Shown one piece after another: positions 15,036 to 22,092 of a DNA stretch of 22,092 bases. The translations under genes were made by a program, and so were the position numbers. The stretch's first letter is position 1, and the number at the start of each line of letters is the position of its first letter. The stretch comes from CAZFUY01 sp964522445. GTDB taxonomy: Bacteria; Pseudomonadota; Gammaproteobacteria; SZUA-229. A model generated the notes under the pieces. That model worked only from the letters and a program-made list of their open reading frames with translations. It had not been told where the DNA came from and searched no databases. The stretch is taken from the NCBI GenBank assembly GCA_964522445.1, contig CAZFUY010000049.1:1-22092 (forward strand), given 5' to 3'.

Positions 15036-15892
15036 TGTTTACTCGCTTCTTTAATAAATTATTACTCACTTTTATTTTAAGTTTTATCAGCATTCAAACA
15101 CATGCCATAAATAATACAGCACCACCAGGTATTTATAAAAACAATGCCTGTATTGAATGTCATAAAAAAAATAATGCCAAATTAATAAATGCCTGGCGCA
15201 TGAGTTCACATGGGAAAAAAGCACCTGATAAAACTCAATACATTGCAGATTGCATAAGCTGCCACAGTGCTTCACATGATAATAGTCTAAGCACAGCACG
15301 AATGGATACTGCCTGCATAGAATGTCATGGTGGCAATAAAGCGCCGGTAGTGCATAGCTATAGCACATCCAAACATGGCACATTAATGCGGCTGGAGAAA
15401 AAACAGCAAAACTGGGATCAGCCCCTTAAGTCTGCAAACTACAGAACTCCAGGTTGCGCCTATTGTCACATGCATACAGGCAACCATAATGTTGCTAACA
15501 GTGTTCGCAAGTGGACTGTATTAACCGATACAGATGCACACAATTTAGAACAGACACAGGATAAATTACAGACTGTATGCCAGGACTGCCATTCACCTAG
15601 ATATATCACCCAATTATTAAGAAATGGCGAATCCATGCTACAAATTGCACGCAAAAAAATACGTGAAGCCAATAAACTAATAGAGCAGGCAAGCTCAGAC
15701 TTTACTGAAAACGAATTGTCTGACGCAAAAAAACAAATGAAAAAAATGCAGCAACATCTAAAAAACGTCTATCTGGGTGCAGGCCATCAGTCACCTGACT
15801 ACCAATGGTGGCACGGCCAACCTGCAATGGATGGTGACTTGCTGCGCATCAAAGGTATAATTAGCCAGCTATATCGTCAAAAAACATTTTAG
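15035..15892 (+). CDS. Pentaheme cytochrome c, shortened paralogue of the octaheme protein
   Basis: 285 residues. Signal peptide at about 1-24 (ends THAINN). Five CXXCH motifs at 39, 73, 94, 141 and 182. They align with the preceding octaheme protein as hemes 1, then 2 or 5, then 6, 7 and 8: CIECH-WRMSSH matches heme 1; CIECHGG followed by SKHGTLM and NWDQPL matches heme 6; CAYCHMHTGNHNVA matches heme 7; CQDCH matches heme 8. The block containing heme 4, the catalytic heme in HAO, is missing, so this one is probably an electron-transfer partner rather than an enzyme. The C-terminus is helical and lysine-rich. It starts on TGATG overlapping the octaheme stop. Confidence 0.9.
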   Translation: MFTRFFNKLLLTFILSFISIQTHAINNTAPPGIYKNNACIECHKKNNAKLINAWRMSSHGKKAPDKTQYIADCISCHSASHDNSLSTARMDTACIECHGGNKAPVVHSYSTSKHGTLMRLEKKQQNWDQPLKSANYRTPGCAYCHMHTGNHNVANSVRKWTVLTDTDAHNLEQTQDKLQTVCQDCHSPRYITQLLRNGESMLQIARKKIREANKLIEQASSDFTENELSDAKKQMKKMQQHLKNVYLGAGHQSPDYQWWHGQPAMDGDLLRIKGIISQLYRQKTF

Positions 15893-15919
15893 TAATAAAA
15901 AATAACCAAGAGTCTTTTT

Positions 15920-16882
15920 ATGCATGCCACTCTCCCCCTGTTAGAAACAACAGATTTTCCAGAAATCAAACGTGATTCACTTGAAACCTTACAGGTTAAT
16001 TTAGGCTATCGCTGCAACCAGAGCTGTTTACATTGCCATGTTAATGCCGGGCCTAATCGCAAAGAACAAATGAATCTGCAAACAATTAATCATATTATTA
16101 GTTTTCTAAAGACTCACAACATTAAACGCCTTGACCTTACTGGTGGCGCACCAGAATTAAACCCTTATTTTCGTTATCTTGTTGAATCTGCTCGCAATCA
16201 AAACGTTCATGTTATTGATCGTTGCAATCTGACTATTTTGCAGGAACCCGGGCAAGAAGATCTGGCAGAATTTCTTGCCCATAACAAGGTAGAAGTTGTC
16301 GCGTCTATGCCCTGTTATTTACAGGAAAACGTTGATAGCCAGCGTGGCAAAGGCACTTATGAGAAAAGTATTAATGCCTTAAAAAAATTAAATGACCTGG
16401 GTTATGGAAAAGCAAACAGCGGTCTTGAACTTAACCTGATGTACAACCCAGGCGGCCCTTATTTACCACCAGGACAGGAAATTTTACAGCAGGACTACAA
16501 GCGAGAACTAAAGAACCAGTACAATATTATTTTTAATAATTTATATACTTTAACTAATATGCCTATATTAAGATTTGGCAGCATGCTGGTTTCAAAAGGT
16601 GAATTTGATAACTACATGGAAACACTTAAGGACGCTTACCTTGAACACAATTTACAAACAGTAATGTGTCGTTCACTTATTAGCATTGACTGGCAGGGTT
16701 ATGTTTATGACTGTGATTTTAATCAAATGCTGGAACTGCCATTAAAAACAGAAAATAAAAATCGCACTCATATAAAAGAACTTAACTTCAATAAACTAGC
16801 TAATAATAATATTGTTATTGCAGACCATTGCTATGGCTGCACTGCAGGACAGGGCAGTAGCTGCAGTGGTGCTTTAAGTTAA
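15920..16882 (+). CDS. arsS: Arsenosugar biosynthesis radical SAM protein ArsS
   Basis: 320 residues. The radical SAM cluster motif CXXXCXXC is at 32-39 (CNQSCLHC), followed by HVNAGPNR and a TGGAPELNP motif (the GGE-type SAM-binding strand). The characteristic family sequence NLMYNPGGPYLPP lies in the middle, and a C-terminal cysteine-rich tail (CYGCTAGQGSSCSG) may bind an auxiliary cluster. ArsS is reported to join the 5'-deoxyadenosyl moiety to dimethylarsinous acid, the first step toward arsenosugars after ArsM methylation. The three genes that follow, ending with arsM, form the usual genomic set. It is 27 bp after the pentaheme gene with no terminator between them. Confidence 0.93.
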   Translation: MHATLPLLETTDFPEIKRDSLETLQVNLGYRCNQSCLHCHVNAGPNRKEQMNLQTINHIISFLKTHNIKRLDLTGGAPELNPYFRYLVESARNQNVHVIDRCNLTILQEPGQEDLAEFLAHNKVEVVASMPCYLQENVDSQRGKGTYEKSINALKKLNDLGYGKANSGLELNLMYNPGGPYLPPGQEILQQDYKRELKNQYNIIFNNLYTLTNMPILRFGSMLVSKGEFDNYMETLKDAYLEHNLQTVMCRSLISIDWQGYVYDCDFNQMLELPLKTENKNRTHIKELNFNKLANNNIVIADHCYGCTAGQGSSCSGALS

Positions 16883-16889
16883 TATTTCT

Positions 16890-17564
16890 ATGATTATTTC
16901 AGTTATTATTCCAACATTTAATGAAAGCAAAAACATTACTGCCACACTTAAACAGTTACAGGCGTTGCGAAAAAACGGGCATAAAGTTCTGCTTGCCGAT
17001 GGCGGCAGTACAGATAATACAATTGCATTAGCCGCACCTTTTGTTGATGAAATTATTATTTCAGAAAAAGGTCGCGCCACCCAGATGAACTCCGCCGCAG
17101 TTAAAACTCAAAGTGATGTTTTATGGTTTTTACACGCCGACACATTAGTTCCTGAAAATTCGGACACTATAATTTGCAGGCATTTAGAAAACACCCGTAA
17201 AGTATGGGGGCGTTTTAATATTCAATTATCAGGGCAGAATTTTTTATTTAGAGTAATTGAAAACATGATAAACCTGCGATCAAAACTAACGGGGATTGCA
17301 ACAGGTGATCAGGGTATTTTTATACAACAGGACATTTTTAAAAAACTAAATGGTTTTTCAGAGATCCCTCTCATGGAGGATATTGAAATAACTAAACGTC
17401 TGAAAAAAATATCTTCTCCTGTTTGCATTACTCATAAATTAACAACGTCAAGCAGACGCTGGGGAAAACATGGCATATTAAAAACTGTTTTTCTTATGTG
17501 GCAATTACGCCTTGCTTATTATATTGGCGCTTCTGCAAATAAATTAGCCAGAAAGTATAATTAA
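16890..17564 (+). CDS. Family 2 glycosyltransferase, rSAM-associated transferase 2 (TIGR04283-like)
   Basis: 224 residues, GT-A fold. SVIIPTFNESKNI at the N-terminus, ADGGSTDNT nucleotide-sugar site, FLHADTLVP (the metal-binding acidic motif region), and LMEDIEITKRLKK in the acceptor half. These match the small transferases that co-occur with radical SAM/selenodomain and arsS genes. It starts 7 bp after arsS and ends 5 bp before the next transferase. Its acceptor is unknown; a sugar or aglycone transfer step in arsenosugar maturation is plausible from context only. Confidence 0.9.
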   Translation: MIISVIIPTFNESKNITATLKQLQALRKNGHKVLLADGGSTDNTIALAAPFVDEIIISEKGRATQMNSAAVKTQSDVLWFLHADTLVPENSDTIICRHLENTRKVWGRFNIQLSGQNFLFRVIENMINLRSKLTGIATGDQGIFIQQDIFKKLNGFSEIPLMEDIEITKRLKKISSPVCITHKLTTSSRRWGKHGILKTVFLMWQLRLAYYIGASANKLARKYN

Positions 17565-17569
17565 CGAGC

Positions 17570-18214
17570 ATGTTATATCCTGACGCTAAATTAATAATTT
17601 TTAGCAAAGCTCCTGTTCCCGGCCAGGTAAAAACACGCCTTACTCCTGCACTAGGTAAAAGTGCTGCGGCTAATTTACACGGTTATATGCTAGAAGAAAC
17701 AGTAAAACTTGCTCAACAGTCTCAGTTATCATCTATCGATTTATATTGCGCACCTGATACTCAACATGATTTTTTTAAATATTTACAACAGGAATACAGC
17801 ATCAATCTAAAAACTCAAACAGGTGTCAACCTTGGTGAGCGTATGTTTAATGCTTTAAGTAGCACATTACAAAATCATCACTCTGCTGTGTTAATTGGTA
17901 CTGACTGCCCAGCAATGGATAATGATTATTTACAACAGGCATTTAAACTATTAGAGGAAAATAAAACCGATATCGTTATTGGCCCTGTTGAAGATGGAGG
18001 CTATGCACTTATTGGTGCAAAGAAAATCAATCCACAATTATTTGAAAATATAGACTGGAGCACCGAACAGGTTTTTACTCAAACTCTGCAAAAAATAAAT
18101 CAATTAAACTGGAAATATCATAAACTAAACACTTTATGGGATATCGACACCCCGGTTGATTTGCAACGACTACCTGAAGACTATATAAAAAATATACCTG
18201 AGAGAATAATATGA
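17570..18214 (+). CDS. Nucleotidyl/glycosyl transferase-like, rSAM-associated transferase 1 (TIGR04282-like, DUF2064)
   Basis: 214 residues. The N-terminal IIFSKAPVPGQVKTRLTPALG is the signature of the DUF2064 family, related to nucleotidyltransferases such as CofC and MobA. Other blocks are LIGTDCPAM (likely metal/nucleotide site) and IGPVEDGGYALIG. The family is often paired with the TIGR04283 glycosyltransferase, as here. Its stop overlaps the arsM start by 4 bp (ATGA-type), giving tight coupling. It may make an activated sugar or alcohol used by the other transferase; the reaction is not established. Confidence 0.9.
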   Translation: MLYPDAKLIIFSKAPVPGQVKTRLTPALGKSAAANLHGYMLEETVKLAQQSQLSSIDLYCAPDTQHDFFKYLQQEYSINLKTQTGVNLGERMFNALSSTLQNHHSAVLIGTDCPAMDNDYLQQAFKLLEENKTDIVIGPVEDGGYALIGAKKINPQLFENIDWSTEQVFTQTLQKINQLNWKYHKLNTLWDIDTPVDLQRLPEDYIKNIPERII

Positions 18215-19017
18215 GCCAGAAACAAGCAGATGATATTAGAAATTCCGTACGCAGCAGCTACGCAGAAGTAGCCAATGCCAGTAATAATGGCGACTGTTGT
18301 GGTGAAGAGAGTAGTTGCTGCGGTGTATCGGATGATGCAAAAATAAACACGCTTATCTCTACTCGGCTGGGCTATAGCGAAGATGATCTGGCTAAAGTAC
18401 CCGATGGTGCGGATATGGGTTTAGGTTGCGGAAACCCCAAAGCTATTGCCGCATTACAGCAGGGGGAAACAGTTGTTGATCTGGGCAGCGGCGGTGGTTT
18501 TGACGCATTTTTAGCAGCACAGGAAATTGGGAATACCGGCAAAGTTATCGGTATCGACATGACACCTGATATGTTAAGCAAGGCGCGTGGTAATGCTGAA
18601 AAAGGCAATTACACAAATGTCGAATTTCGTCTTGGTGAAATCGAGCATTTACCTGTAGCCGATGCCACTGTTGATGTCATTATTTCTAATTGCGTTATTA
18701 ATCTTTCACCGGATAAACAGCAGGTTTTTAACGATGCTTTTCGCATACTAAAATCAGGTGGCCGTCTGGCAATTTCTGATATTGTAGCCAGCACAGAATT
18801 ACCCGATAAAATTAAAAATGATATGCAGCTACATTCAGCCTGTGTTTCAGGTGCGTCTTTAGTTTCTGAGCTGGAAAGTTTTATGAGCAAAGCGGGTTTT
18901 AAAGATATTTCAATTCAGCCTAAAGATGAATCAAAAGAATTTATAAAAGACTGGGCACCCGGAACAGGTGTTGAGGATTATGTACTTTCTGCCACAATTG
19001 AAGCGGTGAAACCATAA
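18211..19017 (+). CDS. arsM: Arsenite S-adenosylmethionine methyltransferase ArsM
   Basis: 268 residues. It methylates trivalent arsenic stepwise to mono-, di- and trimethylated forms. The SAM site is VVDLGSGGGFDAFLA (88-102). The conserved arsenic-binding cysteines are present: C73 in GLGCGNP, C161 in ISNCVINL and C211 in SACVSGA, plus N-terminal pairs CC at 29-30 and 36-37 that correspond to the fourth, N-terminal cysteine region. DMTPDMLSKAR follows the SAM loop. It is the last gene of the run, immediately followed by the palindromic element. Together with arsS it provides the methylated precursor and the adenosylation step of arsenosugar synthesis. No arsenite efflux gene (arsB, acr3) or reductase (arsC) is in the window. 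Confidence 0.95.
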   Translation: MSQKQADDIRNSVRSSYAEVANASNNGDCCGEESSCCGVSDDAKINTLISTRLGYSEDDLAKVPDGADMGLGCGNPKAIAALQQGETVVDLGSGGGFDAFLAAQEIGNTGKVIGIDMTPDMLSKARGNAEKGNYTNVEFRLGEIEHLPVADATVDVIISNCVINLSPDKQQVFNDAFRILKSGGRLAISDIVASTELPDKIKNDMQLHSACVSGASLVSELESFMSKAGFKDISIQPKDESKEFIKDWAPGTGVEDYVLSATIEAVKP

Positions 19018-19035
19018 TTAAGAAATATAGATTTA

Positions 19036-19107
19036 GGTATCAGAGTCAAAGTTGTTCACTAGTATGTAAGGCTTAACATAAAAGCAGACAACTTTGACTC
19101 CGACACC
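19036..19107 (+). repeat. 72-bp palindromic repeat element, copy 2
   Basis: The arms GGTATCAGAGTCAAAGTT (19036-19053) and its near-complement at 19090-19107 extend to 20 bp with 2 mismatches. It is homologous to the copy at 490-560 including part of the centre, but without a flanking direct repeat. It lies between the convergent genes arsM and the small barrel protein and could act as a bidirectional hairpin terminator or mRNA stabiliser. Confidence 0.85.
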
Positions 19108-19124
19108 TGATAGTAAGTAGCTTT

Positions 19125-19601
19125 TTATAATTTATAAACAAAATTAACCTGAATAGAATCTATATCATCACGAATAATATATTCACCGCGCAATTCCATT
19201 TGTTTATTAAGATCATAGCTAACGCCCGCACCAAACATCAGGCCACTGTCATCCCCAAGATCAAGCCCTAATCTTGCCAGCCAGCCAAACCCGTTACTGA
19301 TTGCCCCATCAATAACACCAGTAGCCCACAGGCCTCCTGAATATTTTCCAGAAAACCCATAATCCATATAACCAAGTTCAACAGATGTGTTCACACCTTC
19401 CATTAAATTAATCTGATCAATTGCATAGGCTGCAAAAAACTGAAACCCTGTTTTATCAGAGGAAGGCAGATCTATAGAATTTGCTGAGATGCCAGCACCA
19501 ATTGATAGTTTATCTTTACTTAGTAAAGGCTTACCACTCTCTTCAGCCATAACCTGGGCAGATAAACATAATGCAATTACTGGAAAAATAATTTTTTTCA
19601 T
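19125..19601 (-). CDS. Small outer-membrane beta-barrel-like protein
   Basis: About 158 residues from the ATG at 19601, which sits after a GAGAG Shine-Dalgarno-like stretch; an in-frame ATG six codons upstream (19619) is less likely. Signal peptide MKKIIFPVIALCLSAQVMA with cleavage before EES. The rest alternates short beta strands with glycine-rich turns (LSIGAGISANS, GFQFFAAYAID, FMFGAGVSYDL-like) and ends VNFVYKL, consistent with an eight-stranded barrel of the OmpA/OmpW size class. Function is unknown. It is convergent with arsM across the palindromic element. Confidence 0.8.
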   Translation of the reverse strand: MKKIIFPVIALCLSAQVMAEESGKPLLSKDKLSIGAGISANSIDLPSSDKTGFQFFAAYAIDQINLMEGVNTSVELGYMDYGFSGKYSGGLWATGVIDGAISNGFGWLARLGLDLGDDSGLMFGAGVSYDLNKQMELRGEYIIRDDIDSIQVNFVYKL

Positions 19602-19632
19602 TATTAATCTCTCTTTCATTTTTTAAAAGTCA

Positions 19633-19779
19633 TTAACATTGTATTGTCTGCATACTGACATATAGAAACACGGCCAACAATACAAGCACTGTGATATAGC
19701 TCACGACATCTACAACCCAGTGGTTTTTAGTTATACGATCAACTAATTTTTCAGCTTGAATATACGCCTGATCGACCAT
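19633..19779 (-). CDS. Possible 48-residue single-pass membrane protein
   Basis: The frame begins MVDQAYIQAEKLVDRIT, continues with a hydrophobic helix at about 21-43 (WVVDVVSYITVLVLLAVFLY) and ends TIQC-TAA. The charge pattern (amphipathic start, basic KN before the helix) looks like a genuine small membrane protein. A clear Shine-Dalgarno is missing. It lies 31 bp upstream of the small barrel gene on the same strand and might share its transcript. I do not recognise a family. Confidence 0.5.
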   Translation of the reverse strand: MVDQAYIQAEKLVDRITKNHWVVDVVSYITVLVLLAVFLYVSMQTIQC

Positions 19780-19837
19780 ATGTTAATGTACAAATACTAA
19801 TTTTGTTAACACTTTTGGACTTTTTCGCCCAAATATA

Positions 19838-19854
19838 GTCTAAAATTATTAGAC
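19838..19854. promoter_or_regulatory. Short inverted repeat upstream of prc
   Basis: GTCTAA-N5-TTAGAC, perfect 6-bp arms, 32 bp before the prc ATG at 19886. Near it TTTGG and CCAAA (19814-19833) form another imperfect inverted pair. It could be an operator, but there is no known regulator to match it and no clear promoter to anchor it. Confidence 0.3.
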
Positions 19855-19885
19855 CAAAAACCATTTTATTAACTTATTGATTCTT

Positions 19886-21982
19886 ATGACATTATTAAAA
19901 AAACTACTTATTATACTAGCAATTTCCAGCCCTGTTACCTGCTTCGCTTTAGTCTCTGATACACCTGCTCCATTAGAGCCCATGCTGGAACACAGTAAAA
20001 CAACAGCAGAAATTGTTAGTCGCCTCAAACATCAACATTATCAACGTACGCGTATTTTTCTGGATGACAATCTCTCATCAACTGTACTGGATCGTTATCT
20101 GGAAGAACTGGATAGAGAGCGCAGCTATTTTATCGCCAGTGATATTGCTGAGTTTGAAAAGTACCGTTATCTGCTGGATGATGCTTTTAAGACCAGCAAT
20201 CTTAATGCCGCATTTCTGATATTTAATCGTTATCAACAACGTATTTCTGAGCGAATTAGCTATCTGTTATCTGAACTTAAAAAAGGCATTGATAAATTAG
20301 ATTTCACCCTGGATGAAAAATTATCAACAAACCGAAAAGAAGCCGCCTGGCTTACATCACAAAAAGAACTGGATCAGTTATGGCATAAGCGACTAAAAAA
20401 TGATGTCTTAAATTTAAAACTATCAGGAAAAAAAGCAGATAAGATATCTGAGTTATTAGAAAAGCGTTACAGCAACCAGCTTAAACGCATCAGCCAGTCT
20501 AACAGTGAAGATGCTTACCGAATTTACATGAATTCACTGACTTTAAGTTACGATCCCCATACACAATATTTTTCTCCAAGAGCAACTGAGAATTTTAATA
20601 TTCGTATGAGATTATCTTTACAGGGCATAGGCGCAATGCTGCAACTTGAAGATGATTACACCAAAGTAACACGGGTTATTCCTGCCGGCCCTGCAGATAA
20701 AGCAGGGCAGTTAAAAGCCAATGATCGTATTGTCGGTGTTGGTCAGGGAGAAAAGGGCGAAGTAATTGATGTTATTGGCTGGCGACTGGATGATGTTGTT
20801 GACTTAATTCGTGGCCCTAAAAACACCACTGTACGACTGGAAATTTTACCCGGCAGCGCTGTCGATTCTCACCAGACAAAAACTATCTCCATTGTTCGCG
20901 ACACAGTAAAACTGGAAGAACAGGCTGCCAGTAAAAAAGTAATCAATGTTTCTGCTTATGGTCAAAAATATAAACTGGGCATCATTGATGTACCCAAATT
21001 CTATATTGATTTCGATGCAGCCAGTAGAGGTGAGCCTGATTACAAAAGCACCACTCGCGATGTACACAAACTTATAAACGAACTGGTTAAAGAAAACGTA
21101 AAAGGCATAGTTATTGATTTACGAAATAATGGCGGTGGCTCATTACGAGAAGTAGATGAGCTGGTCGGTCTGTTTATAAAAAAAGGTCCTACAGTACAGG
21201 TAAAAGGTGTTAGTGGGCGCATTTATATCCATAAAGACAAAGATAACGATATCACTTATGAAGGGCCATTGGCTGTTCTTGTAAATCGTTTAAGTGCTTC
21301 AGCATCTGAAATTTTTGCAGGCGCTATTCAGGACTATCACCGAGGCATTGTTGTTGGCACACAAACTTATGGCAAAGGCACAGTACAGGCTATGATGCCG
21401 CTCAATCACGGGCAGATCACATTGACCCAGCAAAAATTTTATCGCATCTCAGGTAACAGTACTCAAAACCGTGGAGTCATCCCTGATATTAACCTGCCTT
21501 CACTTTATGATGTTTCTGAAGTAGGCGAAAGCGCTCTTGATGGTGCATTGCCATGGGATACAATTCGTGCCGCCAGTTATCAGGCATACCCTGACTTTTC
21601 TTCTCTGATTCCTCGATTACAGGAGCTACACGAGAAACGCTCAAGCAAAGATCCTGATTTTAATTTTCTGGTTAACACAAATAAACTTGTAGAAGAACGC
21701 CGCCAGATTAAAAATATTTCATTAAATGAAAAAACACGTCAGCATGATAAAAAAATGCTGAAAGAAAAACAGTTCAAGTTAGAAAACAAACGTCGCCTGG
21801 CAAAAGGGGAAGCACCCTTAAAAAGCATTGATGAGTTAGACAAAGATAAAGGCGATAACAATAATGAAAAAGATAAAGAAAATAAACCAACACCGTTATT
21901 AACAGAAACAGCTCACATATTAATTGATTTTATGAATCTTAAACAGCCGGAGCTGGTTAAAAACTCAACAACTATGGACTAA
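19886..21982 (+). CDS. prc: Tail-specific (C-terminal processing) periplasmic protease Prc
   Basis: 698 residues from the ATG at 19886, a start giving a normal signal peptide (KKLLIILAISSPVTCFA); a TTG three codons upstream is less likely. N-terminal helical domain, PDZ domain around residues 235-320 (LQGIGAMLQLEDD onward, IPAGPADKAGQL), S41 peptidase domain with NNGGGS and SASASE. The Ser/Lys dyad is visible: Ser472 in SASASE and Lys497 in YGKGTVQ, with Asp483 eleven residues after the serine, the same spacing as in E. coli Prc. A lysine-rich C-terminal domain follows (about 590-698). It degrades or trims periplasmic and lipoprotein-associated substrates by recognising nonpolar C-termini. 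Length is similar to E. coli Prc (682). Confidence 0.96.
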   Translation: MTLLKKLLIILAISSPVTCFALVSDTPAPLEPMLEHSKTTAEIVSRLKHQHYQRTRIFLDDNLSSTVLDRYLEELDRERSYFIASDIAEFEKYRYLLDDAFKTSNLNAAFLIFNRYQQRISERISYLLSELKKGIDKLDFTLDEKLSTNRKEAAWLTSQKELDQLWHKRLKNDVLNLKLSGKKADKISELLEKRYSNQLKRISQSNSEDAYRIYMNSLTLSYDPHTQYFSPRATENFNIRMRLSLQGIGAMLQLEDDYTKVTRVIPAGPADKAGQLKANDRIVGVGQGEKGEVIDVIGWRLDDVVDLIRGPKNTTVRLEILPGSAVDSHQTKTISIVRDTVKLEEQAASKKVINVSAYGQKYKLGIIDVPKFYIDFDAASRGEPDYKSTTRDVHKLINELVKENVKGIVIDLRNNGGGSLREVDELVGLFIKKGPTVQVKGVSGRIYIHKDKDNDITYEGPLAVLVNRLSASASEIFAGAIQDYHRGIVVGTQTYGKGTVQAMMPLNHGQITLTQQKFYRISGNSTQNRGVIPDINLPSLYDVSEVGESALDGALPWDTIRAASYQAYPDFSSLIPRLQELHEKRSSKDPDFNFLVNTNKLVEERRQIKNISLNEKTRQHDKKMLKEKQFKLENKRRLAKGEAPLKSIDELDKDKGDNNNEKDKENKPTPLLTETAHILIDFMNLKQPELVKNSTTMD

Positions 21983-21995
21983 AAGTCCATAGTTG
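21969..21995 (+). terminator. Perfect 12-bp hairpin spanning the prc stop
   Basis: CAACTATGGACT and its exact complement AGTCCATAGTTG surround a 3-nt AAA loop. The prc stop codon TAA lies at the stem top and loop. Followed by CTTTAATA, not a strong U tract, so it may stabilise the mRNA end or act with the next hairpin. Confidence 0.6.
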
Positions 21996-22002
21996 CTTTA
22001 AT

Positions 22003-22021
22003 AACGATTGAGAATCGTTTT
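22003..22021 (+). terminator. Rho-independent-like terminator after prc
   Basis: AACGATT, GAG loop, AATCGTT: a 7-bp stem ending in TTTT. The stem is AT-rich and therefore weak, but in tandem with the stronger hairpin just upstream it is a plausible prc terminator. Confidence 0.55.
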
Positions 22022-22063
22022 ACCCGTATCAAAAAAACTTAAATTCTAAAATACTTTTATTTT

Positions 22064-22092
22064 GTCATCCCGAGCGCAGTCGAGGGATCTTG
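22064..22092. repeat. Start of a dispersed palindromic repeat, cut by window end
   Basis: GTCATCCCGAGCGCAGTCGA followed by GGGATCTTG. The ATCCC/GGGAT arms and the GTCATCCCGAG-type start are like the short dispersed repeats (GTCATyCCGAGCG family) seen in intergenic regions of many bacterial genomes. The element is truncated here, so full structure cannot be given. Confidence 0.5.

Noticed and set aside
15035..15892. Pentaheme gene as a decayed copy of the octaheme gene
   Set aside because: It has an intact frame, its own signal peptide, five complete heme motifs and translational coupling, so it looks maintained.
18211..19017. ArsM as a generic SAM methyltransferase of the UbiE type
   Set aside because: The GLGCGNP, SNCVINL and CVSGA cysteines and N-terminal CC pairs are specific for ArsM.
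1..22092. CRISPR arrays, tRNA or rRNA genes, transposase or phage genes
   Set aside because: No regularly spaced repeats, tRNA cloverleaf, rRNA stretch or integrase/transposase motif was seen on either strand.

Overview
The window is a compact, AT-rich bacterial chromosome segment. Gene families and order (prfA-prmC, MoeB-type E1, Prc protease, MCP, many c-type cytochromes) suggest a gammaproteobacterium with a versatile respiratory or sulfur-linked lifestyle. That assignment is inferred from gene content; there is no rRNA or other phylogenetic marker beyond the housekeeping genes. No tRNA, rRNA, CRISPR array or transposase gene was seen.

Left part (1-3094): the 3' end of prfA, then prmC, a small protein of unknown function, and an overlapping moeB-like/JAMM-peptidase pair typical of sulfur-carrier chemistry. 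A 71-bp palindromic element sits between prfA and prmC. It is flanked by a near-perfect 23-bp direct repeat containing the first codons of prmC, so it appears to have separated prmC from its original GTG start, which overlapped the prfA stop. A second copy of the element lies near 19036, downstream of arsM.

Centre-left (3449-7449): a methyl-accepting chemotaxis protein, an outer-membrane porin-like barrel, a small tetraheme cytochrome c and a HAMP-only membrane protein. Then, on the minus strand, come a small CXXC protein of unknown function and an ArsR-type repressor fused to a rhodanese domain.

Centre-right (8652-19017): the main feature of the window, an almost gapless run of ten plus-strand genes read divergently from the ArsR-rhodanese gene. 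A perfect 7+7 palindrome (TATTCAA-N8-TTGAATA) lies in the divergent spacer, next to a TTGACG box. Gene order is fatty-acid/sterol hydroxylase-like membrane di-iron protein; TVP38/DedA-like membrane protein fused to rhodanese; an 798-residue fusion of a membrane polyferredoxin with a GltD-like FAD/NAD(P) oxidoreductase; a membrane-anchored diheme cytochrome c; an octaheme HAO-like cytochrome; a pentaheme paralogue of it; arsS (radical SAM); two rSAM-associated transferases (TIGR04283-like and TIGR04282-like); and arsM. Most junctions overlap (ATGA, TAATG, TGATG) or are under 40 bp, so this reads as one transcription unit. It joins a quinone- or NAD(P)H-linked electron-transfer module (15 CXXCH motifs) to an arsenic-methylation and arsenosugar module. 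Its likely regulator has no cysteine in its HTH domain; its only cysteines are in the rhodanese active-site loop. The link between the two modules is inference, but it is the best candidate here for an undescribed system.

Right end (19125-22092): a small outer-membrane barrel protein, an unlisted 48-residue single-TM small protein (both minus strand), then the tail-specific protease prc/ctp with two hairpins after it. The last bases contain the start of another dispersed palindromic repeat.
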